From positions 1 through 41,081 of the forward strand of contig NZ_JAILXP010000012.1 of NCBI RefSeq assembly GCF_020740895.1: DNA of 41,081 bases, given 5' to 3'. The notes beneath the pieces were generated by a model that worked only from the letters and a program-made list of their open reading frames with translations, was not told the origin of the DNA and searched no databases. The position numbers and the translations under genes are program-made. The DNA comes from Streptomyces sp. UNOB3_S3 (GTDB taxonomy: Bacteria > Actinomycetota > Actinomycetes > Streptomycetales > Streptomycetaceae). Position 1 is the stretch's first letter. Each line of letters opens with the position of its first letter. This document shows positions 8,549 through 16,724 of the stretch, in pieces.

Positions 8549-9009
8549 GCGGTCTTCCTTTCAGCGCCTTCGCCCAACGCCTGGGCGGTCGCGTCCTTCC
8601 ACGCCATCCAGCTCAGCAGAGCGCACTTGACGCGTGCGGGGTACTTGGAGACACCGGCGAACGCGACCGCGTCCTCCAGCACCTCCTCCATGGCGTCGTC
8701 CGGCTCGATCCGGCCCTTGGACTGCATCAGCTCCAGGAACGTCTCCTGGATCCGGCGGGCCTCGTCGAGGTCCTTGCCGACCAGCAGCTCGTTGAGCACC
8801 GAGGCGCTCGCCTGGCTGATGGAGCAGCCCTGGCCCTCGTACGAGACGTCCTCGACCGTCTCACCGGACATCCGCACACGCAGCGTGATCTCGTCGCCGC
8901 ACGTGGGGTTGACGTGGTGGACCTCGGCGTCGCCGTCCCGCAGACCGCGTCCATGGGGATTCTTGTAGTGGTCCAGGATCACGTCCTGGTACATCGAATC
9001 AAGCTTCAC
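8545..9009 (-). CDS. sufU: Zinc-dependent sulfurtransferase / Fe-S assembly protein SufU
   Basis: SufU accepts persulfide sulfur from SufS and passes it to the SufBCD scaffold. The 154-residue product carries the SufU signature residues Cys37-Gly-Asp39, Cys62 (EGQGCSISQAS) and Cys129 (RVKCALLSW), the expected zinc ligands and acceptor cysteine. It also has the SufU-type insertion (about 80-112) that separates SufU from IscU. Start is GTG at 9009, with AAGGG a few nt upstream and only 12 nt after the sufS stop. It overlaps sufT by 4 nt. Confidence 0.93.
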   Translation of the reverse strand: MKLDSMYQDVILDHYKNPHGRGLRDGDAEVHHVNPTCGDEITLRVRMSGETVEDVSYEGQGCSISQASASVLNELLVGKDLDEARRIQETFLELMQSKGRIEPDDAMEEVLEDAVAFAGVSKYPARVKCALLSWMAWKDATAQALGEGAERKTA

Positions 9010-9021
9010 AGTCAGCCCTTG

Positions 9022-10281
9022 TCACCCGAAGAAGTTCCGTACGTGCTCCAGGCCCTCGATCAGCGCGTCGACCTCGCCGGGGGTGGAGTACAGGTAGAAC
9101 GACGCTCGCGTGGTCGCCGGAATTCCGTAGCGGAGGCAGACGGGGCGGGCGCAGTGGTGGCCGACCCGGACCGCGATGCCCTGCTCGTCGAGTACCTGGC
9201 CCACGTCGTGCGGGTGGATGTCGCCGAGGGTGAAGGAGACGGCGGCGCCGCGGTCCTCGGCCGTGGTGGGGCCGATGATCCGCAGGTCGGGGACCTCCTG
9301 GAGCCTGCGGATCGCATACTCCGTGATCACGTGCTCGTGGCGGGCGATGTTCTCCATGCCGATCGAGGTGAGGTAGTCCACCGCGGCGCCGAGGCCGACG
9401 GCCTGGGCGATCGGGGGCGTACCGGCCTCGAACTTGTGCGGCGCGGGGGCGTAGGTGGAGGAGTGCATCGAGACGGTCTCGATCATCTCGCCGCCGCCGA
9501 GGAACGGCGGGAGGTCCTCCAGCAGCTCCTGGCGGCCCCACAGGACGCCGATGCCGTCCGGGGCGCACATCTTGTGGCCGGTGAAGGCCACGAAGTCGGC
9601 CTGGAGCGCCTGGACGTCCAGGGGCATGTGCGGGGCGGCCTGGGAGGCGTCGATGACGACGAGCGCGCCGACCTCCTGGGCGCGGCGGACGATCGCCTCG
9701 ACCGGGTTGACCGTGCCCAGGATGTTGGAGACCAGGACGAAGGAGACGACCTTGGTCTTCTCCGTGATGACCTGGTCGATGTTCGACAGGTCGAGGCGGC
9801 CGTCGTCGGTGAGGCCGAACCACTTCAGCTTCGCGCCCGTGCGCTGCGAGAGCAGCTGCCACGGCACGATGTTGGAGTGGTGCTCCATCTCCGTGATGAC
9901 GATCTCGGTGTCGTGGTCCACGCGGTAGGGCTCGTCGGCCCAGCCGAGCATGTTCGCGACGAGGTTGAGCGACTCGGAGGCGTTCTTGGTGAAGATCACC
10001 TCATCGCGGCTCGGGGCGTTGATGAAGGCCGCGACCTTGTCGCGGGCGCCCTCGTACAGCGCCGTGGCCTCCTCGGCGAGCACGTGCACGCCGCGGTGGA
10101 CATTGGCGTTGTGCCGCTCGTAGTGGGCGTTGATCACGTCCAGGACCTGGCGCGGCTTCTGGGAGGTGGCCGCGTTGTCCAGGTAGATCAGCTTCTTCCC
10201 CTCGTGGACCACGCGGTCCAGGATCGGGAAGTCCTTGCGGATCGCGTCGGTGTCGAGGAGGCCCGGCAGCAGTATTGTCAC
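9022..10281 (-). CDS. sufS: Cysteine desulfurase SufS
   Basis: This class II PLP-dependent cysteine desulfurase takes sulfur from L-cysteine as an enzyme-bound persulfide for Fe-S cluster assembly. The 419 residues include LDNAATSQKP (34-43), THE-like EMEHHSNIVPW (131-141), IDASQAAPH (210-218), the PLP Lys237 in TGHKMCAPDG, and the catalytic Cys377 in RVGHHCARP, the group II (SufS) form of the motif. Start is GTG 10281, whose codon overlaps the sufC stop by 4 nt (GTGA). It is followed directly by its partner sufU. Confidence 0.96.
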   Translation of the reverse strand: MTILLPGLLDTDAIRKDFPILDRVVHEGKKLIYLDNAATSQKPRQVLDVINAHYERHNANVHRGVHVLAEEATALYEGARDKVAAFINAPSRDEVIFTKNASESLNLVANMLGWADEPYRVDHDTEIVITEMEHHSNIVPWQLLSQRTGAKLKWFGLTDDGRLDLSNIDQVITEKTKVVSFVLVSNILGTVNPVEAIVRRAQEVGALVVIDASQAAPHMPLDVQALQADFVAFTGHKMCAPDGIGVLWGRQELLEDLPPFLGGGEMIETVSMHSSTYAPAPHKFEAGTPPIAQAVGLGAAVDYLTSIGMENIARHEHVITEYAIRRLQEVPDLRIIGPTTAEDRGAAVSFTLGDIHPHDVGQVLDEQGIAVRVGHHCARPVCLRYGIPATTRASFYLYSTPGEVDALIEGLEHVRNFFG

Positions 10282-11042
10282 GCCGTTACGCCACCCTTCA
10301 CGTACGCCTCGTAGCCCTCGTTCTCCAGCTTGTCGGCGAGCTCGGCACCGCCGGACTCGACGACGCGGCCGTTCGCGAAGACGTGCACGAAGTCGGGCTT
10401 GATGTAGCGCAAGATGCGCGTGTAGTGGGTGATCAGCAGGGTGCCGACGTCACCGGTCTCGCGGACGCGGTTGACGCCCTCGGAGACGATGCGCAGGGCG
10501 TCGACGTCCAGGCCGGAGTCGGTCTCGTCGAGGATCGCGATCTTCGGCTTGAGGAGCTCCAGCTGGAGGATCTCGTGGCGCTTCTTCTCACCGCCGGAGA
10601 AGCCCTCGTTGACGTTGCGCTCGGCGAAGGCCGGGTCCATCTGGAGACGCGCCATGGCCTCCTTGACCTCCTTCACCCAGGTGCGCAGCTTGGGGGCCTC
10701 GCCGCGCACGGCGGTGGCGGAGGTGCGCAGGAAGTTGGAGACCGAGACACCGGGGACCTCGACCGGGTACTGCATGGCGAGGAAGACACCGGCGCGGGCG
10801 CGCTCGTCGACGGACATCTCCAGGACGTCCTCGCCGTCGAGGGTGACGGTGCCGCCGGTGATCGTGTACTTGGGGTGGCCGGCCAGCGAGTAGGCCAGGG
10901 TCGACTTGCCGGAGCCGTTGGGGCCCATGATGGCGTGGGTCTCGCCCTGCTTCACGGTCAGGTCGACGCCCTTGAGGATCTCCCGGGGGCCGTTCTCGGC
11001 TTCGACGGAGACGTGCAGGTCGTGGATCTCAAGCGTTGCCAT
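10278..11042 (-). CDS. sufC: SufC ATPase of the SufBCD complex
   Basis: SufC is the ABC-type ATPase that powers cluster assembly on SufB/SufD in the cytosol; it is not a transporter subunit. The 254-residue product has Walker A GPNGSGKST (40-48), a signature-type FSGGEKKR (148-155), Walker B IAILDE (168-173) followed by TDSGLD, and no membrane segment. The D-E-T-D-S-G-L-D form is typical of SufC. ATG 11042 follows the ferredoxin gene by 7 nt. Confidence 0.96.
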   Translation of the reverse strand: MATLEIHDLHVSVEAENGPREILKGVDLTVKQGETHAIMGPNGSGKSTLAYSLAGHPKYTITGGTVTLDGEDVLEMSVDERARAGVFLAMQYPVEVPGVSVSNFLRTSATAVRGEAPKLRTWVKEVKEAMARLQMDPAFAERNVNEGFSGGEKKRHEILQLELLKPKIAILDETDSGLDVDALRIVSEGVNRVRETGDVGTLLITHYTRILRYIKPDFVHVFANGRVVESGGAELADKLENEGYEAYVKGGVTA

Positions 11043-11049
11043 GGGGAAC

Positions 11050-11370
11050 TCAGGACTCCTGGGTGACGGAGACGAGCACGTCGTCCCCTTCGATCTTGAC
11101 GGGGTAAACGGGGACGGGCTGCGTCGCGGGGAGGCAGTCGGGCTTGCCGGTGCGCAGGTCGAAGCTGGAGCCGTGCAGCCAGCACTCGATGTGGCAGTTC
11201 TCCACCTCGCCCTCGGAGAGGGAGACGTTCGCGTGGGAGCAGATGTCGTTGATCGCGAACACCTCGCCCTCGGTGCGGACGATCGACACCGGGGTGCCGT
11301 CGACCTCGACGCGCTTGGGCGTGTCCTCCTCGAGCTCGCCGAGGGAGGCCACCTTCACGAACTCGCTCAT
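11050..11370 (-). CDS. Rieske-type [2Fe-2S] ferredoxin of the suf operon
   Basis: The 106-residue product is a small soluble Rieske domain. Cys44-x-His46 (ICSHAN) and Cys63-x2-His66 (ECWLHG) supply the two Cys and two His ligands of a [2Fe-2S] cluster. Similar proteins are often named as ferredoxin subunits of aromatic dioxygenases, but no dioxygenase gene is nearby. Its place between sufD and sufC, overlapping sufD by 4 nt, points to electron transfer or a checkpoint role in cluster assembly. That role is inferred from context only. Confidence 0.9.
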   Translation of the reverse strand: MSEFVKVASLGELEEDTPKRVEVDGTPVSIVRTEGEVFAINDICSHANVSLSEGEVENCHIECWLHGSSFDLRTGKPDCLPATQPVPVYPVKIEGDDVLVSVTQES

Positions 11371-12548
11371 GCGACCGATGCCTCCAGCTCTTCCTCGATC
11401 TTGGCGATGAGGCGCTCCTCCAGCTCGGGGATGCCGATCTGCTGGACGAGCTCGGCGAAGAAGCCGCGGACGACCAGACGGCGGGCCTCGTGCTCCGGGA
11501 TACCGCGGGCCATCAGGTAGAACAGCTGCTCGTCGTCGAAGCGGCCGGTCGCCGAGGCGTGGCCGGCGCCGACGATCTCACCGGTCTCGATCTCCAGGTT
11601 GGGGACCGAGTCGACGCGGGCGCCGTCGGTGAGGACGAGGTTGCGGTTGAGCTCGTAGGTGTCGGTGCCCTCGGCCTCCGCGCGGATGAGGACGTCGCCG
11701 ATCCAGACCGCGTGCGCGTCCTTGCCCTGCAGCGCGCCCTTGTAGACGACGTTGCTGCGGCAGTGCGGGGTGTCGTGGTCGACGAAGAGGCGGTGCTCCT
11801 GGTGCTGGCCGTTGTCGGTGAAGTACAGGCCGTAGAGCTCGGCCTCGCCGCCGGGGGCGCCGTAGACGACCCGGGGGTGGAGGCGGACCAGGTCGCCGCC
11901 GAAGGTGACGATCACGGACTTGAAGGAGGCGTCACGGCCGACCAGCGCGGTGTGCTGGGCGGCGTGGACGGCGGTGTCGTCCCAGTCCTGGACGGAGACG
12001 ACGGTGAGCTTGGCGCCGTCGCCGATGAGGTACTCGACGTTGGCGGCGAGGGTGGCGTCACCGGTGTGGTCGATGACGACGACGGCCTCGGCGAAGGCGC
12101 CGATCTCGATGACCTGGTGGCCGAAGGCCACGCCGCCCTCGCCCCGCACGGAGATCCGCACGGGCTCGGAGAGCACGGCGTCCTTGGGGATCGAGACGAC
12201 CGAGGCCTTCTCGAAGGAGCTGTACGCCTGGGCGGCGACGCGGTCGACCGGCTTGCCCGACCGGCCCAGCCGGGCGTCGTCGCGGCCGACCGTCTCCACG
12301 GTCACGCCCTGGGGGGCCTCGACCTCGACCTTGACGCCGGCGCCGTCCGCGACCGCCGTGCCGTCGTGCAGACCGCGCAGGCGCGCCAGCGGGGTGAAGC
12401 GCCACTCCTCCTCGCGGCCGTGGGGCACGGGGAAATCGGCGACGTCGTACGAGGCGGGCGCGCTCACTCGCGCGTCGATGGGCTGCCGGGGGCCGCCCAC
12501 CTGGATGGCGCCGTCGGTCGTGCTGCCGGCGGGAGTGTTGTCAGCCAT
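11367..12548 (-). CDS. sufD: Fe-S cluster assembly protein SufD
   Basis: SufD pairs with SufB to form the scaffold on which SufC acts. The 393-residue product has the C-terminal SufB/SufD beta-helix core followed by the conserved helical end, with EIVGAGHASATGRFDDEQLFYL (His of GHAS being the usual conserved SufD histidine; quoted stretch continues to MARGIPEHEA). ATG 12548 lies 61 nt after sufB and the stop overlaps the ferredoxin start by 4 nt. The N-terminal ~60 residues are variable as usual. Confidence 0.95.
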   Translation of the reverse strand: MADNTPAGSTTDGAIQVGGPRQPIDARVSAPASYDVADFPVPHGREEEWRFTPLARLRGLHDGTAVADGAGVKVEVEAPQGVTVETVGRDDARLGRSGKPVDRVAAQAYSSFEKASVVSIPKDAVLSEPVRISVRGEGGVAFGHQVIEIGAFAEAVVVIDHTGDATLAANVEYLIGDGAKLTVVSVQDWDDTAVHAAQHTALVGRDASFKSVIVTFGGDLVRLHPRVVYGAPGGEAELYGLYFTDNGQHQEHRLFVDHDTPHCRSNVVYKGALQGKDAHAVWIGDVLIRAEAEGTDTYELNRNLVLTDGARVDSVPNLEIETGEIVGAGHASATGRFDDEQLFYLMARGIPEHEARRLVVRGFFAELVQQIGIPELEERLIAKIEEELEASVA

Positions 12549-12609
12549 GGCTGTCGTCGTGCTCTCTTCCTGTCACAAAGGGTTCGCTGCGATGGGGCGG
12601 TGGCGGCGG

Positions 12610-14031
12610 CTAGCCGACCGAGCCTTCCATCTGCAGCTCGATCAGCCGGTTGAGCTCCAGCGCGTACTCCATGGGCAGCTCTCGGGCGATCGGCTCGACG
12701 AAGCCGCGCACGATCATCGCCATGGCCTCGTCCTCGGACAGACCGCGGCTCATCAGGTAGAAGAGCTGGTCGTCGCTGACCTTGGAGACGGTCGCCTCGT
12801 GGCCCATGGAGACGTCGTCCTCGCGGACGTCGACGTAGGGGTAGGTGTCCGACCGGGAGATGGTGTCCACCAGCAGGGCGTCACAGAGCACGTTCGACTT
12901 GGAGCCGTGGGCGCCCTCGCCGATCTCGATCAGGCCGCGGTAGGAGGTACGGCCGCCGCCTCGCGCCACCGACTTGGAGACGATGTTGGAGGAGGTGTTC
13001 GGCGCCATGTGGACCATCTTGGCGCCGGCGTCCTGGTGCTGGCCCTCGCCGGAGAAGGCGATGGACAGGGTCTCGCCCTTGGCGTGCTCGCCCATCAGGT
13101 AGACGGCCGGGTACTTCATCGTCACCTTGGAGCCGATGTTGCCGTCGACCCACTCCATGGTCGCGCCCTCGTAGGCCACGGCGCGCTTGGTGACCAGGTT
13201 GTAGACGTTGTTCGACCAGTTCTGGATCGTCGTGTAGCGGCAGCGGCCGCCCTTCTTGACGATGATCTCCACGACGGCGCTGTGCAGCGAGTCGGAGGAG
13301 TAGATCGGGGCGGTGCAGCCCTCGACGTAGTGGACGTAGGCGTCCTCGTCGACGATGATCAGCGTCCGCTCGAACTGGCCCATGTTCTCCGTGTTGATCC
13401 GGAAGTAGGCCTGCAGCGGGATGTCGACGTGGACACCCTTCGGCACGTAGATGAAGGAGCCGCCGGACCACACCGCGGTGTTCAGCGAGGCGAACTTGTT
13501 GTCGCCGACCGGGATCACCGTGCCGAAGTACTCCTGGAAGAGCTCGGGGTGCTCCTTCAGGGCGGTGTCGGTGTCCAGGAAGATGACGCCCTGCTGCTCC
13601 AGGTCCTCGCGGATCTGGTGGTACACGACCTCGGACTCGTACTGGGCGGCGACACCGGCGACCAGGCGCTGCTTCTCCGCCTCGGGGATGCCCAGCTTGT
13701 CGTAGGTGTTCTTGATGTCCTCGGGCAGGTCCTCCCAGGAAGCGGCCTGCTTCTCGGTGGAGCGCACAAAGTACTTGATGTTGTCGAAGTCGATGCCGGA
13801 GAGGTCGGAGCCCCAGGTCGGCATGGGCTTCTTGTCGAAGAGCCGCAGGCCCTTCAGGCGGAGCTTGAGCATCCACTCGGGCTCGGACTTCTTGGCCGAG
13901 ATGTCGCGGACGACCTCCTCGGAGAGGCCGCGCTTGGCCGCGGCACCGGCCTCGTCGGAGTCGGCCCAGCCGTATTCGTACGTGCCCAGGCCCTCGAGCT
14001 CAGGGTGGGCAGTCTCCGTGGGGAGAGTCAT
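12610..14031 (-). CDS. sufB: Fe-S cluster scaffold protein SufB
   Basis: SufB is the main scaffold subunit of the SufBC2D complex. The start chosen is ATG 14031 ([10 protein letters not shown]), preceded by a strong GGGAGGA 7-8 nt upstream and overlapping the sufR stop by 4 nt, giving 473 residues, the usual length. The conserved beta-helix core ([25 protein letters not shown]) and the C-terminal [12 protein letters not shown], with the Cys thought to receive sulfur, and MGHEATVSK are present. No intein is present: some actinobacterial SufB proteins carry one, and this one is of normal length and uninterrupted. Confidence 0.96.
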   Translation of the reverse strand: MTLPTETAHPELEGLGTYEYGWADSDEAGAAAKRGLSEEVVRDISAKKSEPEWMLKLRLKGLRLFDKKPMPTWGSDLSGIDFDNIKYFVRSTEKQAASWEDLPEDIKNTYDKLGIPEAEKQRLVAGVAAQYESEVVYHQIREDLEQQGVIFLDTDTALKEHPELFQEYFGTVIPVGDNKFASLNTAVWSGGSFIYVPKGVHVDIPLQAYFRINTENMGQFERTLIIVDEDAYVHYVEGCTAPIYSSDSLHSAVVEIIVKKGGRCRYTTIQNWSNNVYNLVTKRAVAYEGATMEWVDGNIGSKVTMKYPAVYLMGEHAKGETLSIAFSGEGQHQDAGAKMVHMAPNTSSNIVSKSVARGGGRTSYRGLIEIGEGAHGSKSNVLCDALLVDTISRSDTYPYVDVREDDVSMGHEATVSKVSDDQLFYLMSRGLSEDEAMAMIVRGFVEPIARELPMEYALELNRLIELQMEGSVG

Positions 14032-14828
14032 GCGGGGTTCCTCCCGGCCGTGCTGGTGGATGCGGTGGTGGTCTTTTTGGGGATGAACGTCGTGCACACT
14101 CCGTCGCCGTGGGCGATGGTGGCAAGACGCTGCACATGTGTCCCGAGCAGGCGGGAGAAGACCTCGGTCTCCGCCTCGCACAGCTGCGGGAACTGCTCGG
14201 CGACATGGGCGACCGGGCAGTGGTGCTGGCAAAGCTGTTCGCCGACCGGTGCGCTACGCGCCGTAGCAGCGTACCCGTCCGCGGTCAATGCCCGGGCGAG
14301 AGCCTCCGCGCGGTCCTCGGGGGCGACGGCCTCCAGGGCCTCGCGATACCCCTCGGCCTGGGCGGCCATCCGGGCCCGGGCGAACGCGGCGACGGCGGCC
14401 TCGCCCATCTCGCCGCCCCCGGCGGACTGGGCGATCCAGCGCAGGGCGTCCTGGGCGAGCTTGTCGTAGGCCTGGTCGAAGGCGTCCCGGCCGCAGTCGG
14501 TGAGGGCGAAGACCTTGGCGGGCCGGCCGCGGGTGCGCGCCCCGTAGACGCGCTTCTCGCGGGCCTCGACGACGCCCTCGGCGACGAGGGTGTCGAGGTG
14601 CCGGCGGACGGCGGCGGAGGTCAGCTCCAGCCGCACGGCCAGCTCGGCGGCGGTGGAGGGCCCGTGGTCGAGAATGGACCGGGCGACGCGATTGCGGGTG
14701 CCGTGCTGCTCGTCATGAGCGCGCTGCTCGGGAGCCGGCACCTCCCGCGACGGTGCGGGCAGGGCCGGGCGCGACCCGGTGGCCGCCTCGGCCACGGGGC
14801 TCTGTGAAGCCTCGCCCGCGTATTTCAC
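14028..14828 (-). CDS. sufR: SufR-type iron-sulfur-sensing repressor of the suf operon
   Basis: SufR is an ArsR/DeoR-like winged-helix repressor that ligates a Fe-S cluster and represses suf genes when cluster supply is adequate. The 266-residue product has a helix-turn-helix at about 48-100 ([21 protein letters not shown]) and the cluster motif Cys200-x3-Cys204-x12-Cys217, plus Cys245 in GDGVCTT. The first ~40 residues are a variable tail. Start is GTG 14828, which lies immediately against a CAAC-N6-GTTG operator and has no ribosome site, so the message may be leaderless. It is the first gene of the operon and overlaps sufB by 4 nt, so autoregulation would cover all eight genes. Confidence 0.93.
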   Translation of the reverse strand: MKYAGEASQSPVAEAATGSRPALPAPSREVPAPEQRAHDEQHGTRNRVARSILDHGPSTAAELAVRLELTSAAVRRHLDTLVAEGVVEAREKRVYGARTRGRPAKVFALTDCGRDAFDQAYDKLAQDALRWIAQSAGGGEMGEAAVAAFARARMAAQAEGYREALEAVAPEDRAEALARALTADGYAATARSAPVGEQLCQHHCPVAHVAEQFPQLCEAETEVFSRLLGTHVQRLATIAHGDGVCTTFIPKKTTTASTSTAGRNPA

Positions 14829-14841
14829 AACACCATTGTTG
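14828..14841. promoter_or_regulatory. SufR operator (CAAC-N6-GTTG)
   Basis: CAAC (14828-14831), six bases, then GTTG (14838-14841) forms the inverted repeat described for cyanobacterial SufR sites; the dyad actually extends to CAACA/TGTTG. It touches the first base of the sufR start codon and overlaps the most likely -10 region (AACAAT, leftward strand, with TTGTCG 18 bp upstream). Binding would block the suf promoter directly. Confidence 0.75.
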
Positions 14842-14899
14842 CGTAATTAGCCGAAGAGCGACAAGCTCCACCGGGTCACGGAACGGTGGCTTTGATCAC

Positions 14900-14913
14900 T
14901 TAGGGTCACCTAA
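14900..14913. promoter_or_regulatory. Partial iron-box-like dyad between suf and the ABC genes
   Basis: TTAGG-GTCA-CCTAA is a 5-bp-arm inverted repeat. It matches 12 of 14 bases of the right-hand part of the DmdR/IdeR iron-box consensus, but only 13 of 19 over the full box as I aligned it. It lies 72 bp upstream of sufR and 53 bp upstream of the ABC ATPase start. Confidence 0.3.
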
Positions 14914-14952
14914 CCCCACACCCCGCCGGGGTCCGTTCCGCCCCGCCCTCCG

Positions 14953-14958
14953 TACACT
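14953..14958 (+). promoter_or_regulatory. Leaderless-type -10 element of the ABC ATPase gene
   Basis: TACACT (TANNNT class) ends exactly 7 nt before ATG 14966. No purine-rich ribosome site lies between, so transcription probably starts at the ATG. No convincing -35 was seen. Confidence 0.5.
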
Positions 14959-14965
14959 TCCCCGC

Positions 14966-15892
14966 ATGCATGAAGAGCCCGCGGTCGAGGTCCACGGCCT
15001 GGTCAAGCGGTACGGGACGAAAGCCGCGGTGAACGGTCTCGACCTGACCGTCGCGCGCGGCGGCGTGACCGCCGTCCTCGGCCCCAACGGCGCCGGGAAG
15101 ACCACCACCATCGAGACCTGCGAGGGCTACCGGCGGCCCGACGCCGGCACCGTCCGCGTCCTCGGCCTGGACCCCCTCGCCGACGCCGCCGCCCTGCGCC
15201 CGCGCGTCGGCGTGATGCTCCAGAGCGGCGGCGTCTACGCGGGCTCGCGCGCCGAGGAGATGCTGCGCCACACCGCGTCCCTCCACGCCCACCCCCTGGA
15301 CGTGGGCATGCTGATCGAGCGGCTCGGGCTGGGCGACTGCGGCCGCACGACCTACCGCAGGCTCTCCGGCGGCCAGCAGCAGCGCCTCTCGCTCGCCATG
15401 GCCGTCGTCGGCCGCCCCGAGCTGGTCTTCCTCGACGAGCCGACGGCCGGCCTGGACCCGCAGGCCCGCCGCGCCACCTGGGACCTGGTGCGCGAGCTGC
15501 GCGCCGACGGCGTCACGGTCGTCCTGACCACGCACTACATGGACGAGGCGGAACAGCTCGCCGACGACGTCGCCATCATCGACGGCGGCAAGGTCATCGC
15601 CCAGGGCAGCCCGGAGGAGCTCTGCAAGGGCGGCGCCGAGAACACCCTGCGCTTCAGCGGCCGGCCCGGCCTGGACCTCGCCTCGCTCCTCAAGGCGCTG
15701 CCCGCCGACTCCGCCGCCGCCGAGCCGGTCCCCGGCTCGTACCGCGTCAACGGCACGGTCGACCCGCAGCTGCTCGCGACGGTGACGTCGTGGTGCGCCC
15801 AGCACGGGGTCATGCCGGACCGCATAACGGTCGAGCGGCACACTCTTGAGGACGTCTTCCTGGAACTGACTGGTAGGGAGCTGCGCGCATGA
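14966..15892 (+). CDS. ABC transporter ATP-binding protein (DrrA/CcmA type)
   Basis: The product (308 residues from ATG 14966) is the ATPase of an ABC-2 type exporter. It has Walker A GPNGAGKT (39-46), signature LSGGQ (133-137), Walker B LVFLDEP (153-159) and a switch His in LTTHYMDEAEQLADD, with a C-terminal ~80-residue extension typical of drug/lipid-export ATPases. A longer in-frame reading to 14753 overlaps sufR and is rejected. Its stop overlaps the permease start by 4 nt. Substrate cannot be read from the sequence; the position between suf and ctaA is conserved as I recall it in Streptomyces but does not prove a role in heme or metal handling. Confidence 0.92.
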   Translation: MHEEPAVEVHGLVKRYGTKAAVNGLDLTVARGGVTAVLGPNGAGKTTTIETCEGYRRPDAGTVRVLGLDPLADAAALRPRVGVMLQSGGVYAGSRAEEMLRHTASLHAHPLDVGMLIERLGLGDCGRTTYRRLSGGQQQRLSLAMAVVGRPELVFLDEPTAGLDPQARRATWDLVRELRADGVTVVLTTHYMDEAEQLADDVAIIDGGKVIAQGSPEELCKGGAENTLRFSGRPGLDLASLLKALPADSAAAEPVPGSYRVNGTVDPQLLATVTSWCAQHGVMPDRITVERHTLEDVFLELTGRELRA

Positions 15893-16659
15893 CCGCCACC
15901 GGCACCTTCGCCCCCCGGCCCGGGGCCGCGCCGCTGTCGCGGATGATCCGCGCGCAGGCCGCCCTGGAGACCCGGATGCTGCTGCGCAACGGCGAGCAGC
16001 TGCTGCTGACCGTGGTCATCCCCACGCTCCTGCTGGTCCTCTTCAGCTCCGTCGACATCATCGACACCGGTGACGGCAAGGCCGTCGACTTCCTGGCGCC
16101 CGGGGTGCTGGCCCTGGCCGTGATGTCCACGGCCTTCACCGGGCAGGCCATCGCGACGGGCTTCGAGCGCCGCTACGGCGTGCTCAAGCGGCTGGGCGCC
16201 TCCCCGCTGCCGCGCTGGGGGCTGATGACCGCGAAGACGGCCTCGGTACTGGTCACCGAGGTCCTCCAGATCACGCTGCTGACGGTCATCGCGTTCGCGC
16301 TCGGCTGGTCGCCGCACGGCAACCCGCTCGCCGTCGTCCTACTGCTCCTCCTGGGGACGGCCGCCTTCTCCGGGCTGGGCCTGCTGATGGCCGGGACGCT
16401 GAAGGCCGAGGCGACGCTCGCGGCGGCCAACCTGGTCTTCCTGCTCCTGCTGGTCGGCGGCGGTGTGATCGTCCCGCTGGAGAAGTTCCCGGGCGCCGTG
16501 CGCACCGCGCTGGAGGCGCTGCCCATCTCGGCGCTCTCCGGCGGCCTGCGCGACGTGCTGCGCGACGGGGCGGGCATGCCCTGGGCGGACCTCGGCATCC
16601 TCGGTGTGTGGGCCGTCCTGGGCCTGGGCGCGGCCGCGCGGTTCTTCCGCTGGGAGTAG
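15889..16659 (+). CDS. ABC-2 type transporter permease
   Basis: The 256-residue product is the membrane partner of the preceding ATPase. About six hydrophobic segments are visible, at roughly 40-58, 68-88, 114-138, 145-165, 173-193 and 229-248. The start ATG overlaps the ATPase stop by 4 nt, so the two subunits are translationally coupled. It belongs to the ABC2_membrane/DrrB-like group; substrate unknown. The ctaA promoter follows after a 56-65-bp gap. Confidence 0.9.
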   Translation: MTATGTFAPRPGAAPLSRMIRAQAALETRMLLRNGEQLLLTVVIPTLLLVLFSSVDIIDTGDGKAVDFLAPGVLALAVMSTAFTGQAIATGFERRYGVLKRLGASPLPRWGLMTAKTASVLVTEVLQITLLTVIAFALGWSPHGNPLAVVLLLLLGTAAFSGLGLLMAGTLKAEATLAAANLVFLLLLVGGGVIVPLEKFPGAVRTALEALPISALSGGLRDVLRDGAGMPWADLGILGVWAVLGLGAAARFFRWE

Positions 16660-16684
16660 GACGCGCCGGGGCCACACCGGACCC

Positions 16685-16702
16685 TCGTGAATCCGTGCAC
16701 AA
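16685..16702. promoter_or_regulatory. Candidate Rex operator upstream of ctaA
   Basis: TCGTGAA-TCCG-TGCACAA matches the Rex operator pattern TTGTGAA-N4-TTCACAA at 12 of 14 defined positions. It covers the place where a -35 would lie for the -10 element at 16712-16717, so Rex binding would block the ctaA promoter. The match is imperfect in both half-sites. Confidence 0.45.
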
Positions 16703-16711
16703 GCGCCCCCT

Positions 16712-16717
16712 TACGAT
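16712..16717 (+). promoter_or_regulatory. Leaderless-type -10 element of ctaA
   Basis: TACGAT (TANNNT class) ends exactly 7 nt before the GTG at 16725 and overlaps the upstream in-frame ATG at 16716. If it is the -10, ctaA is leaderless and begins at the GTG. Confidence 0.45.
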
Positions 16718-16724
16718 GACTTCC

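Noticed and set aside
12610-14031. Possible intein in SufB
   Set aside because: The protein is uninterrupted and of normal length with contiguous conserved motifs.
14880-14905. Possible SigR element (GGAAC) upstream of the ABC ATPase
   Set aside because: The bases 18 bp downstream are GGG, not GTT, and no other spacing fits.
14753-14965. N-terminal extension of the ABC ATPase
   Set aside because: The extension overlaps sufR and its operator on the other strand, has no ribosome site, and the domain begins normally after ATG 14966.
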